Origin: JASMHC01 sp964476515
Lineage (GTDB): Bacteria; Pseudomonadota; Alphaproteobacteria; Rhodobacterales; Rhodobacteraceae
DNA: 40,943 bases
Direction: 5' to 3'
NCBI GenBank assembly: GCA_964476515.1
Contig: CAYZAY010000012.1
Coordinates: 1 to 40,943 of the forward strand
A program made the translations under genes and the position numbers. Below, piece after piece: positions 8,755 to 16,211 of the stretch; position 1 is the stretch's first letter, and each line of letters begins with the position of its first letter. Under the pieces are notes generated by a model, which did no database searches, was not told the DNA's origin, and worked only from the letters and a program-made list of their open reading frames with translations.

Positions 8755-10265
8755 GGTTTATCCATCTCGAGCTTCAGCTTCTTTCGCAGAAGCTTATTAT
8801 TGGCACCGCGGGGAAGCACTTCAACACGCTTAAAAACACGGGGGTGCTTGTATCGGGCAAGCTTGTCGCTGACATAAGCGCCTAGATCATTCTCTGCAAT
8901 ATCCTGATCTGCTGTATAAAAAGCTGCAATTACCCATGTGTCCTGTTTGATCTCAATATCCGTCACCGCGACTTCGGATATTTTGGGGTGGCGGGCTAGA
9001 ACGCCTTCAACTTCAAGCGGGGACACGCGAAACCCGCCTGCGTTCATCATGTCGTCTGAGCGTGCTTCGTAATTGATCGTAAAGTCTTCGTTCATTGATC
9101 CAAGATCACCCGTCAAAAACCAGTCACCCTGATATCGCGCTTCGGTTTCACCTGGCGCATTCAGATACCCCAGCATCAACCCCAGATCATCACGGGAAAT
9201 AGCAATTTGACCAACTGTTCCTATTTCGACCGGTCCATTTTCATCAACAATAGCTACGTTCCGACCAACTTGAGGCCGCCCTAGGCTTACTCTTGCCGGA
9301 AAATCGGGCGACGCGCTAATGAAGGTCGAACACTCAGACATGCCAAACGCCTCGTGAAGCTCTTTGCCGGTTGTCGCTTTCCAGCTTTGATGGATGTTGT
9401 CCGAAAGCTTTTCACCAGCGCAAAGACCATGGCGCAGTTTGCGCAGGTTAAGCGGTTCATTTGCCTGCAGCATCTGACGATAAACACCGGGAGCACCAGC
9501 AAGAATGGTTGCATCGTGACGTTTCAATAACAAAGGTAACGACGCTGTAGATACACTCTGATCAGGGATAAGGGCTGTTGCGCCGACCGACCAAGGATCC
9601 AACAGCCCGGTGCCTAAGGTAAAGGACCAATTGAACGCGCCTGCGTGCATCAGTCGGTCGTGACTTGTCAGCCCATACCATCCGTCCCACATCATACGGC
9701 GCGCCCAAATGGCGCGATGAGCGTGAGCAACAGGTCTGGGATTTCCAGAGGTGCCAGACGTGAACAGGATGTAAGCCAATCGGTTCGGGTCGCCTCGGTC
9801 AAATTTGGCTGGCGGAAGTTTTCTGAACTCTTGAAGCTGGCTTTCAGTAATTTGAGGGCAACCGATATCATAAGGGGTCGCGACTTTTTCGCCAACTAGT
9901 ACCAAGTTCGGCGATACAAGATCGGCAAGTTTTTGAACTTCGGGTTCGGTCAACTGTGCAGACGTTGGAACCGGCACCAATCCAACGGCTATCGCGCCCA
10001 AATAGGCAATCGGAAAATCTACAGTATTTCCTAAACGCATCAATATCCGGTCGCCCGGACGTAATCCAAGGTCAATAAACCCACGACCAGTTCCAAGCAC
10101 TGCGGTTTTAAGTTTTGCGTAGCTAAACTGTTCAGATCCCGCGAGATTTAGGACTGCGAGCGCGATTTTATCGGGGGTTTCATCCGCGTATCTCAGGACA
10201 TATTCCGCGAGATTGAAATCTTGGGGGCAGGGCGGGTGCGTGCCTTGGTTAAAGATTGAAAGCAT
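8751..10265 (-). CDS. Acyl-CoA synthetase / AMP-dependent carboxylate-CoA ligase
   Basis: This 504-residue member of the ANL superfamily activates a carboxylic acid with ATP to an acyl-AMP and transfers it to CoA. Visible motifs are the P-loop FTSGTSGNPRP (168-178), the A5-type HEAFGMSE (304-311), TGDLG (385-389), the hinge region around ARSDDMMNAGGFRVSP (401-416) and the C-terminal lysine K491 in ANNKLLRKKL. The length and the NAGGFRVSP segment recall benzoate/short-chain acid ligases, but the acid is not predictable. It is the first gene of a three-gene operon and divergent (64-base gap) from the XRE-cupin regulator, which is the natural candidate for its control. Confidence 0.9.
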   Translation of the reverse strand: MLSIFNQGTHPPCPQDFNLAEYVLRYADETPDKIALAVLNLAGSEQFSYAKLKTAVLGTGRGFIDLGLRPGDRILMRLGNTVDFPIAYLGAIAVGLVPVPTSAQLTEPEVQKLADLVSPNLVLVGEKVATPYDIGCPQITESQLQEFRKLPPAKFDRGDPNRLAYILFTSGTSGNPRPVAHAHRAIWARRMMWDGWYGLTSHDRLMHAGAFNWSFTLGTGLLDPWSVGATALIPDQSVSTASLPLLLKRHDATILAGAPGVYRQMLQANEPLNLRKLRHGLCAGEKLSDNIHQSWKATTGKELHEAFGMSECSTFISASPDFPARVSLGRPQVGRNVAIVDENGPVEIGTVGQIAISRDDLGLMLGYLNAPGETEARYQGDWFLTGDLGSMNEDFTINYEARSDDMMNAGGFRVSPLEVEGVLARHPKISEVAVTDIEIKQDTWVIAAFYTADQDIAENDLGAYVSDKLARYKHPRVFKRVEVLPRGANNKLLRKKLKLEMDKP

Positions 10266-10329
10266 ACCCTGTTGCTAGGCAAGCCTATGATCAGTTGCAA
10301 GTCTTGCTTTGGCCCAATAAAACCTGAGT

Positions 10330-10953
10330 ATGGAAGCAAAAGACCGTAAATCCCTGATTTCAATCGCGCGTGCCGAAAACGAGGACGACTCTGTCGAGCC
10401 TCTGAACCTTGGTGAGCGCGTTCGTGAACTTCGAAAAGAGCGCAACTGGACGTTGGAGCAGGCGGCCAACCAAGCTGGTTTGGCACGTTCGACTTTGTCA
10501 AAAATTGAAAACGGACAGATGTCACCGACCTACGATGCGCTAAAGAAGTTGGCTTTGGGGCTAGAAATTTCGGTTCCGCAATTATTTACCCAACCCATGC
10601 GTGACCAGATTAACGGTCGATTGGCAATTACGCGGTCAGGTGAAGGAAACCATCAGGCAACCGTCACTTATGAACACGAATTGCTGACTGAAAGCTTGTC
10701 GAAGAAAAAGATGCTTCCGTACCGCGCACGCATTCGGGTGCGATCAATCGACGAATTTGATGGTTGGGTAAGACACGATGGCGAAGAATTCTTGCTGGTA
10801 CTGACGGGGGTTGTCCGTCTTTACACTGAATTCTACGAACCAATCGAAATGCGACGTGGTGACAGCGCCTATTATGACGCTGCCATGGGTCACAACGTGG
10901 TGTCGGTCAGCCCAGAAGACGCAAGCATCCTGTGGGTGACCGCACTAGCTTAA
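10330..10953 (+). CDS. XRE-family transcriptional regulator with C-terminal cupin domain
   Basis: The product has 207 residues. An N-terminal Cro/CI-type helix-turn-helix (about 28-83) contains ERVRELRKERNWTLEQAA and the recognition helix LARSTLSKIENG. A C-terminal cupin barrel (about 125-205) follows, with EEFLLVLTGVVRLYTEFYEP and YYDAAMGHNVVSV. Such regulators sense a small ligand or metabolite in the cupin and often control neighbouring catabolic genes. It is divergently placed to the acyl-CoA synthetase operon over 64 bases, so it probably binds there. The stop overlaps that of the first entericidin-like gene on the other strand (10950-10953). Confidence 0.9.
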   Translation: MEAKDRKSLISIARAENEDDSVEPLNLGERVRELRKERNWTLEQAANQAGLARSTLSKIENGQMSPTYDALKKLALGLEISVPQLFTQPMRDQINGRLAITRSGEGNHQATVTYEHELLTESLSKKKMLPYRARIRVRSIDEFDGWVRHDGEEFLLVLTGVVRLYTEFYEPIEMRRGDSAYYDAAMGHNVVSVSPEDASILWVTALA

Positions 10954-11081
10954 TTAGTGAACAAACCAGTAACCGCATTCCAAGTACCTTTGGCGGCGCT
11001 GCCAACGGTTCCGGTTGCAGTACCTACAGTCGAACATGCCGTAAGGCTCATTACTGCTACGACGAGTGCCAATTTACGCAT
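10950..11081 (-). CDS. Entericidin-like small lipoprotein (second of a tandem pair)
   Basis: The product has 43 residues: basic N-terminus MRKLAL, a short hydrophobic stretch, then lipobox LTAC with Cys16. The mature part is small and rich in G, T, S and A (STVGTATGTVGSAAKG), with one Trp near the end. This is the pattern of the entericidin EcnA/EcnB family of tiny cell-envelope lipoproteins. Its ATG directly follows the stop of the upstream copy (TAAATG, no spacer), so translational coupling is likely. In E. coli ecnA and ecnB encode an antidote and a bacteriolytic lipoprotein; that role is not shown here. Family fairly confident. Confidence 0.8.
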   Translation of the reverse strand: MRKLALVVAVMSLTACSTVGTATGTVGSAAKGTWNAVTGLFTN

Positions 11082-11198
11082 TTATAACCATCCCTGAATA
11101 GTTCGGGCACCGCCGGAAATATCGCGACCCAAACCTTCAACCGTCGAACATCCCGCAAGGGCTGCAAGGCAAGTGAATACAAGGAAGAGTTTACGCAT
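11082..11198 (-). CDS. Entericidin-like small lipoprotein (first of a tandem pair)
   Basis: The product has 38 residues: N-terminus MRKLFLVF, hydrophobic core, lipobox LAGC with Cys17, then a short mature part STVEGLGRDISGGARTIQ. The CSTVEGLGRDI segment is close to the entericidin B core. It is the promoter-proximal member of the pair; the second gene begins at the very next base after its stop. Upstream on the same strand lie two 11-bp direct repeats and a 7-bp inverted repeat that could be regulatory. Confidence 0.82.
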   Translation of the reverse strand: MRKLFLVFTCLAALAGCSTVEGLGRDISGGARTIQGWL

Positions 11199-11282
11199 AG
11201 AGGTGCCCAGTTATTGTTGAAGCCAATCTTCAATGAGAGACTGATTAATGCAACCTTTAAATAACAGCAAGAAGCGACGCGT

Positions 11283-11310
11283 GATTCTGTTGTAAGACGA
11301 TTCTGTTGTT
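11283..11310. repeat. Two 11-bp direct repeats (GATTCTGTTGT) with 16-bp period
   Basis: GATTCTGTTGT occurs at 11283-11293 and again at 11299-11309. On the minus strand they read toward the entericidin-like pair, just upstream of a weak -35-like TTGCTG. Spacing of one and a half helical turns fits a dimeric regulator, but no regulator can be named. Confidence 0.5.
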
Positions 11311-11372
11311 GCTCTCTGGTGACGTTACCCTGAAGAAACCGACGTTTGCAGTTTAGTTGCATGCGTAGATCA

Positions 11373-11394
11373 AGGTTGAATATGTCGTCAACCT
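11373..11394. repeat. 7-bp inverted repeat AGGTTGA-N8-TCAACCT
   Basis: Perfect arms at 11373-11379 and 11388-11394 with 8 bases between. It could be an operator or the loop of a leader RNA. No T-run follows on either strand, so it is not a terminator. Confidence 0.4.
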
Positions 11395-11572
11395 GGCGGA
11401 AACCACGATACTTCAACATTAGGTGCCCAATAGGGGCCAGTACACTACCGCTATGTTGCAGACGTAGGTGTTCTGGTGAATTTCGACCTCCAACCCCTTA
11501 TTAAATCGCATCATTTTTTTGGAAACGGATTGATGTCAATGCGTAAACAATGGGCGTTTTGGTACTTTAAGC

Positions 11573-11601
11573 TTGGACCCTTGGTTGAATTTGAGTATAA
11601 A
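11573..11601 (+). promoter_or_regulatory. Sigma-70-type promoter for the candidate small RNA
   Basis: TTGGAC (11573-11578), a 17-base spacer and TATAAA (11596-11601). Spacing is ideal and both hexamers are near consensus. The predicted start is near 11608. No open reading frame begins between it and the terminator at 11656. Confidence 0.6.
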
Positions 11602-11607
11602 CGACGT

Positions 11608-11682
11608 ACTGCTCGATAGGTTTCTTGCCTGTATGAAACCTGCCTCAATAACTTTACGCCGGCCTTGTGCCGGCGTTTTTTT
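11608..11682 (+). ncRNA. Candidate small RNA of about 75 nt (or attenuated leader of bdhA)
   Basis: The unit has a good promoter (11573-11601), a 7-bp hairpin (AGGTTTC 11618-11624 with GAAACCT 11635-11641; 10-base loop TTGCCTGTAT) and a strong intrinsic terminator (11656-11682). It has no start codon with a ribosome-binding site. This promoter-hairpin-terminator order is typical of trans-acting small RNAs. Because bdhA starts 83 bases after the T-run in the same direction, a leader with premature termination is the alternative. It matches no RNA family that I recognise. Confidence 0.5.
11656..11682 (+). terminator. Strong Rho-independent terminator without an upstream protein gene
   Basis: An 8-bp G+C-rich stem (ACGCCGGC 11656-11663 with GCCGGCGT 11669-11676), loop CTTGT and a run of seven T. 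The nearest rightward protein gene upstream (the XRE regulator) ends 700 bases earlier, so the terminator must serve another transcript. Confidence 0.85.
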
Positions 11683-11765
11683 GTGCAAAATCTGTCAATA
11701 CATGTCTCGATCTTCGCACCTGCAGCATGTTATTTTGCTGGGAAGAATGCGTATGGAGGTGAAGA

Positions 11766-12539
11766 ATGGCACTTAACGGAAAAACGGCAATCATCACGGG
11801 CTCAAACTCGGGAATCGGTTTGGGAATCGCACGGGAATTGGCCAAGGCCGGAGCTGATGTGATTCTTAATTCCTTCACGGACTCTGATGAAGATCACGCG
11901 ATGGCTGCGGAAGTTGCGAAAGAGTTCGGTGTCAAGGCGCGCTATATCCAAGCGGACATGTCCAAAGCTGATGAATGCCGCCAGCTAATCGAGAGCGCAG
12001 GCAAGTGCGATATCCTGGTTAACAACGCGGGCATTCAGTTTGTTTCACCTGTCGATGAATTCCCCGTCGACAAATGGGACGCAATCATCGCCATCAATTT
12101 AAGCTCGGCTTTTCACACGACCGCAGCGGCGCTGCCGATTATGCGGAAATTAGGATGGGGCAGGGTCGTGAATATCGCCTCTGCACATGGGCTAACGGCG
12201 TCTCCGTATAAATCTGCGTACATCGCTGCCAAGCATGGTGTCGTTGGTCTTACCAAAACCGTTGCTCTTGAAACTGCAGAAGAACAGATCACAGCAAACG
12301 CGATTTGCCCCGGTTACGTCCTGACACCATTGGTCGAAGCGCAAATTCCCGATCAGATGAAAGCGCACAATATGGAGCGCGACGAGGTCATTAAAAAAGT
12401 GATGCTTGAGCGTCAGCCTTCGCGTGACTTTGCAACGGTTGAACAATTGGGTGGAACGACAGTTTTCCTATGTTCTGACGCTGCGGCCCAAATCACCGGA
12501 ACAACCATTAGTGTAGACGGAGGTTGGACGGCGCTTTAA
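11766..12539 (+). CDS. bdhA: D-3-hydroxybutyrate dehydrogenase
   Basis: This 257-residue classical short-chain dehydrogenase interconverts 3-hydroxybutyrate and acetoacetate with NAD, the entry of polyhydroxybutyrate breakdown products to central metabolism. It shows the cofactor motif TGSNSGIG (11-18), NNAG (86-89), N111 and the catalytic S139, Y152 and K156. The segments NAGIQFVSPVDEFP, SAHGLTASPYKSAY and CPGYVLTPLVEAQIP are characteristic of BdhA rather than of SDRs in general. The start has the strong site AGGTGA. It is preceded by the orphan terminator unit and overlaps the convergent DUF502 gene by 4 bases. No other PHB genes are in the window. Confidence 0.93.
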   Translation: MALNGKTAIITGSNSGIGLGIARELAKAGADVILNSFTDSDEDHAMAAEVAKEFGVKARYIQADMSKADECRQLIESAGKCDILVNNAGIQFVSPVDEFPVDKWDAIIAINLSSAFHTTAAALPIMRKLGWGRVVNIASAHGLTASPYKSAYIAAKHGVVGLTKTVALETAEEQITANAICPGYVLTPLVEAQIPDQMKAHNMERDEVIKKVMLERQPSRDFATVEQLGGTTVFLCSDAAAQITGTTISVDGGWTAL

Positions 12540-13231
12540 CCGTCCTTCTTGTCACCATTTTCAACTTTGGCTGGCGTTTCAGAATTTGGATAAACAAGAC
12601 CGGCCGAGATCACCAGCTTGGCCGCATCTTCTACCGACATTTCAAGTTCGATAACGTCTTCCTTTGGGAAAAATAGCATAAAGCCTGAGGTCGGGTTCGG
12701 GGTGGTTGGAACGAATACGCTTAACAAACCGTTTTCAGCAGCGGCTTCTTTGGCGACCTCACCCTTTGCTTCGGTTGAAATAAACCCGATGGCCCAGATG
12801 CCTTTACGTGGGTACTGGATCAAACAGGCTTTTTCAAAGCTGCGTTCGGACTGTGCAAAGACGGTTTCAGCAATTTGTTTTACGCCCGAATAGATGGATC
12901 GGACGACCGGCATCCGGACCACAATACCTTCGGCAAAGCTTATGAGCGAACGACCGATCAGCCCCTTTGCGATCCATCCCACCACAACAGTAAAGAGCAG
13001 GAAAATAATTAAACCGACGCCGCGCAGGTTTATGCCGATATATTCTTCAGGGCGAAAATCACCAGGCACGAGCGGAAGAACTACGCCGTCGATCCAGCCA
13101 ATAGCGGTCCAGATCAGCCAAATTGTCATAGCAACCGGCGCAATGACGACCAATCCAGTTAGAAAGCTGGATCTGAGCCGTGAAAACATCCCGGGTCGTC
13201 TTGGCTTTTGATCATCAAAAGGCGTTGTCAT
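12536..13231 (-). CDS. DUF502 family membrane protein
   Basis: The 231-residue protein has two membrane helices (about 22-46 and 70-92) and a C-terminal domain of about 130 residues. The DUF502 hallmarks are present: LKTG/FLTGLVVIAPVAMTIWL-type first helix, IPVVRSIYSGVKQ-like sequence (here MPVVRSIYSGVKQ, about 109-121), FVPTTPNPTSGFMLFFP and MSVEDAAKLVISAGLV. Function is unknown; homologues are common in proteobacteria. The promoter at 13260-13289 carries a palindrome. It is convergent with bdhA. Confidence 0.9.
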   Translation of the reverse strand: MTTPFDDQKPRRPGMFSRLRSSFLTGLVVIAPVAMTIWLIWTAIGWIDGVVLPLVPGDFRPEEYIGINLRGVGLIIFLLFTVVVGWIAKGLIGRSLISFAEGIVVRMPVVRSIYSGVKQIAETVFAQSERSFEKACLIQYPRKGIWAIGFISTEAKGEVAKEAAAENGLLSVFVPTTPNPTSGFMLFFPKEDVIELEMSVEDAAKLVISAGLVYPNSETPAKVENGDKKDG

Positions 13232-13259
13232 CGTTGCTCGCTAACTTTGTTTCTCGCGC

Positions 13260-13289
13260 ACTATATGGGCAGTTGAAACAACTGCACAA
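13260..13289 (-). promoter_or_regulatory. Promoter of the DUF502 gene with a palindrome inside the spacer
   Basis: Reading leftward: -35 TTGTGC (13284-13289), 18-base spacer, -10 TATAGT (13260-13265). Predicted start about 22 bases before the ATG. A perfect palindrome, GCAGTTG-AAA-CAACTGC (13269-13285), fills the spacer and touches the -35 box. This is where repressors, or MerR-type activators that need long spacers, bind. Confidence 0.5.
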
Positions 13290-13321
13290 TATCACATTAA
13301 GGATTTTGGATTGTTTTGCGA

Positions 13322-14227
13322 CTAGTGCGCCAATGCTATCGCAATTTCAGAAGCTAGGCGGGCGTTGTTTTTAACCAGAGCAATGTTCGCAACTAGCGAC
13401 TTGCCATCCGTCAGTTCAAATATCCGCTGAAGCAAGAAAGGCGTTACGGATTTTCCTGAAACCCCTTGTTTTTCGGCTTCTTGGATCACTTGCGAAATGA
13501 TAGGTCCAATGATGTCTTCTGAAATTTCATCGCTCTTTGGGATTGGGTTGCAAACCAAGTGACCACCGGGAACCCCCATGTTCCGCCTTAGATCGGCAGC
13601 AGCGGCAATTTCCTTGGCACTGTCCATACGTAGAGGCGCTGCAAATTCGGATGTCGAAGACCAGAAAGCTGGCAGATTATCCTGACCAAACGCAATGACT
13701 GGAACGCCGAGGGTTTCCAGAACCTCCCACGTTTTTGAAAGTTCGAGGATTGCTTTCGCACCGGCGGCTACGACAACTACGTCCGTCTGCGCCATTTCCT
13801 GAAGGTCGGCAGAAATGTCAAAGCTATCTTCAGCGCCTTGATGAACGCCACCGATTCCGCCTGTGGCAAACACACGAATGCCCCCAAGCTTTGCCGCAAT
13901 CATCGTGGCCGCAACAGTTGTCGCCCCAGTGCCCCCAGATGCAATACAAGCCGCAAGGTCCGCGCGTGACAGTTTGGAAACAGCCGTTGCCTGAGCCAGC
14001 GCTTCTAATTCACCGTCCGAAAGGCCGATGTGTAGCTGCCCGTTGAGAACGGCTATCGTTGCTGGAACAGCGCCTGAATTTCGCACTTCATCTTCGACCA
14101 GTCGTGCTGTTTCCAAATTCTGTGGAAATGGCATGCCGTGGGTGATGATTGTGCTTTCCAGCGCAACAATAGGCTGTTTGTTTTGCAAAGCTTCGGCAAC
14201 TTCGTCCGAAAATTGAAGGTCGATCAT
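13322..14227 (-). CDS. psuG: Pseudouridine-5'-phosphate glycosidase
   Basis: PsuG splits pseudouridine 5'-phosphate into uracil and ribose 5-phosphate, the second step in salvage of pseudouridine from RNA turnover. The 301-residue length is normal. Recognised segments are VALESTIITHGMPFPQN (21-37), SRADLAACIASGGTGATTVAATM, TGGIGGVHQGAEDSFDISADL and NPIPKSDEI. The latter part of the sequence, KSVTPFLLQRIFELTDG, is also standard. Its ATG overlaps the psuK stop (ATGA), so kinase and glycosidase form one operon. Confidence 0.95.
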   Translation of the reverse strand: MIDLQFSDEVAEALQNKQPIVALESTIITHGMPFPQNLETARLVEDEVRNSGAVPATIAVLNGQLHIGLSDGELEALAQATAVSKLSRADLAACIASGGTGATTVAATMIAAKLGGIRVFATGGIGGVHQGAEDSFDISADLQEMAQTDVVVVAAGAKAILELSKTWEVLETLGVPVIAFGQDNLPAFWSSTSEFAAPLRMDSAKEIAAAADLRRNMGVPGGHLVCNPIPKSDEISEDIIGPIISQVIQEAEKQGVSGKSVTPFLLQRIFELTDGKSLVANIALVKNNARLASEIAIALAH

Positions 14228-15117
14228 GCACCAATATCCCCTGAAACATATGTCGCTGCCGCGTTTAGACCCATTTCCAGGGCCTCATTCCTGTCGAAGC
14301 CGCGCATTTCGGCGGCTATATGCGCCGCCATAAATGTATCTCCAGCGCCAGTAATTCGGGTAACCAGAACCTCTGGAGGCTCGCGGCTAATAAGCCCGTC
14401 CGCATGACCATCACAAGCCGGATTGCCGCCACTGGTCACAAGAACCCTAGTGGCACCTTTTTCAAGCAATCCACGCGCCGCGTCTTGAGATGATGCAAAC
14501 TCTTGATGGCAGATCAGACCTGCTTCTTCGAGGTTGACATAAAGCGTTGCATTTGGATGGGCTAGCAACGGTGTAAGCCGCTCGGCTTTACCGGGTGACG
14601 CGGGCGCGACGCGTAAATCAGCCTTCGCAAATTCAGGCATCAATGTGATTTCACGCAGCAATGCTTCGGTCAAATTTCCGTCCAACGCAATTGTGCCAGA
14701 GTAGGGTGCCTGTGCAGACCCAAGAACTCCGTCAGTCAGCGCCATAAGGATTTTTGAACCGGCTTGTTCTAGCGAATGCGCGTCGGCGATCGCTGCGATC
14801 AGCCCGTTTTGCCCCTCAACAGCCATGTATATATCGGTCGGTAAATCAGGCGAGCGGTAAACATGATCCGTGATCAGGCCCATGTCATTGCACTCTCGCA
14901 TCAATTCATCACCTTCGGCGTCGCAACCAATCACAGTTAGAAGCGACGGAGCCAGATCAAATTTGCGAAGTGTCATCGCTATATTAAGGGAAACACCCCC
15001 GGGAAGGCGGGTAATCCGGCCGGGCACATCACTACCTACACGCATTGTCGATGCAGAACGCCCGATGACATCCCAAAGAACTGACCCAATGCAGAGAATT
15101 TCAGGTGTTGAGGTCAT
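14224..15117 (-). CDS. psuK: PfkB-family carbohydrate kinase, probably pseudouridine kinase
   Basis: The 297-residue ribokinase-fold protein has the N-terminal GSVLWDVIGRS, a GGVSLNIAMTLRKF segment for substrate binding and the C-terminal anion-hole motif TGAGDTF with catalytic D260. Family membership is clear. The assignment to pseudouridine rests on the 4-base overlap with psuG, the enzyme that would use its product. The upstream gene (15142-15840) is interrupted and only 24 bases away, so it may share this operon. Confidence 0.88.
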   Translation of the reverse strand: MTSTPEILCIGSVLWDVIGRSASTMRVGSDVPGRITRLPGGVSLNIAMTLRKFDLAPSLLTVIGCDAEGDELMRECNDMGLITDHVYRSPDLPTDIYMAVEGQNGLIAAIADAHSLEQAGSKILMALTDGVLGSAQAPYSGTIALDGNLTEALLREITLMPEFAKADLRVAPASPGKAERLTPLLAHPNATLYVNLEEAGLICHQEFASSQDAARGLLEKGATRVLVTSGGNPACDGHADGLISREPPEVLVTRITGAGDTFMAAHIAAEMRGFDRNEALEMGLNAAATYVSGDIGA

Positions 15118-15141
15118 TAAAGTAAGCCCTAGGTGATTTGG

Positions 15142-15840
15142 TTATTCAGGTACAGAAAACGTCAAGTTTGCCCAAAGTGTTTCCCAATCAACGTCCATTC
15201 GCTCAAGTAGTTTGCTTGAAAACGCTCTGAACGTGACCGCGTCCAGCATGTAGTCATGTCCAGCACGGGTGTTCAAGACTACAATGCCTTGTATATTCGA
15301 CGTCATGTTGGTCATGGAAACCGTTCCTTTGGGATCGCGTTCGAATACTTGCACCAGCGCGTTCGGCTTAGTATCGCTTTGATAAAGTGGACGGACTGGC
15401 ATTCCGCTAGAAAGATCATCGGTATAGGGGTTTAGTTGGGCAGCAAGTTCGGTTTCAAAGCCAAATTCAACGTCGATTCCGACACCATTACCCAACGAAA
15501 TCAAAGTCTTGGAGCATCTGGTGTACCCCTCATCAAACTCTTCGAACGAGATATCCAATGCACGGTGCGCTTCGTCAGGGTTCTGCAACCCCTTGTTCAC
15601 AGCGAAGGACTGAAACTTTTCCCATTTTTGATAGGTCAATCACGAGGCTTTGGATTCGTAGCCTTTGATCAACAGTCCGTCAGGAACGGTTTCAAGCTTT
15701 ATAGCATTGAACTGAGTGTTAAAGGCCATGCTGGCTGGGATCGATTGGTCCAACAGCTCGCATACTGCGAATTCTGAAGGTGAAGCAAAGCACGAGGCGT
15801 TTAGAGGTTTATCACAGGGTGAGTTGGGTGAGGGTTCCAC
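15142..15840 (-). pseudogene. Unknown protein gene interrupted by one in-frame TGA
   Basis: A GTG at 15838-15840 opens a frame of 66 codons that ends with TGA at 15640-15642. The same frame continues at once (TTG at 15637-15639) for 165 more codons to 15142. The two parts read as one 231-residue protein: the junction is YESKAS-stop-LTYQKWEKF with no shift. The second part has no ATG for its first 100 codons and no separate ribosome-binding site. Sequence features are C9, C17 and C27 in the first part and a FGFETELAAQLNP region in the second; I do not recognise the family. Either a nonsense mutation, or reinitiation at TGATTG. It lies just upstream of psuK. Confidence 0.6.
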
Positions 15841-15854
15841 CTCAAATAGCCAAA

Positions 15855-15884
15855 TTTATATCAGAGATACACTATAGTTATCAA
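15855..15884 (-). promoter_or_regulatory. Possible promoter of the interrupted gene / psuK-psuG operon
   Basis: Reading leftward: TTGATA (15879-15884), 18-base spacer, TATAAA (15855-15860). It would start transcription only about 8 bases before the GTG at 15840, nearly leaderless. Confidence 0.4.
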
Positions 15885-16168
15885 TGATATCAGGCGCGAT
15901 ATTAATCTTAATGACGTTACAATACCTAGTATGGATAACCCTGAAATTGCGCGGGTTTCAACGATTGTAATTTCCACAAATTTTCCGACCGCTGCTACTC
16001 AGTTTTAATGTTGTGAAGAGTTGGGTTAGTTTTTCATTGCGCTTTCTAACGTTTCAGAAACTCCCTGAATTAAGCGCATAATCAATATTATGTTAATTAT
16101 GGAGTCCGCGGTGACCATAAATAGATACTAATCTGCGTCACTCCACTAAAAAAAATAATCGCAATTGC

Positions 16169-16204
16169 GTAAGCTATTGAGAATCAAAACAGCAATAGGC
16201 TTAC
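16169..16204 (+). promoter_or_regulatory. Leader hairpin just before the luxR-type start codon
   Basis: GTAAGCTATTG (16169-16179) pairs with CAATAGGCTTAC (16193-16204): 11 base pairs with a single bulged G and a 13-base loop. The right arm ends 7 bases before the ATG and covers the only purine-rich stretch available as a ribosome-binding site. In the mRNA it could hold translation down; as DNA it could be an operator. Confidence 0.45.
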
Positions 16205-16211
16205 CAGTTAT

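Larger units (their letters stand above)
11199..11765. other. 567-base non-coding region between the entericidin pair and bdhA
   Basis: No convincing protein gene is seen on either strand. The left part carries the leftward upstream region of the entericidin pair, with tandem direct repeats (11283-11310) and an inverted repeat (11373-11394). The right part carries a rightward promoter, a predicted small transcript and a strong terminator (11573-11682). The last 80 bases lead to bdhA, with AGGTGA as its ribosome-binding site. Confidence 0.7.
15841..16211. other. 371-base A+T-rich non-coding region between psuK operon and luxR
   Basis: No protein gene is seen. It holds the leftward promoter at 15855-15884 and, at the right end, an inverted repeat just before the luxR start (16169-16204). 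No lux-box-like palindrome was recognised. Confidence 0.6.

Noticed and set aside
11057..11419. 120-codon leftward open frame over the entericidin pair
   Set aside because: It is in a different frame from the two lipoprotein genes, has no family features, and crosses the repeats of the regulatory region.
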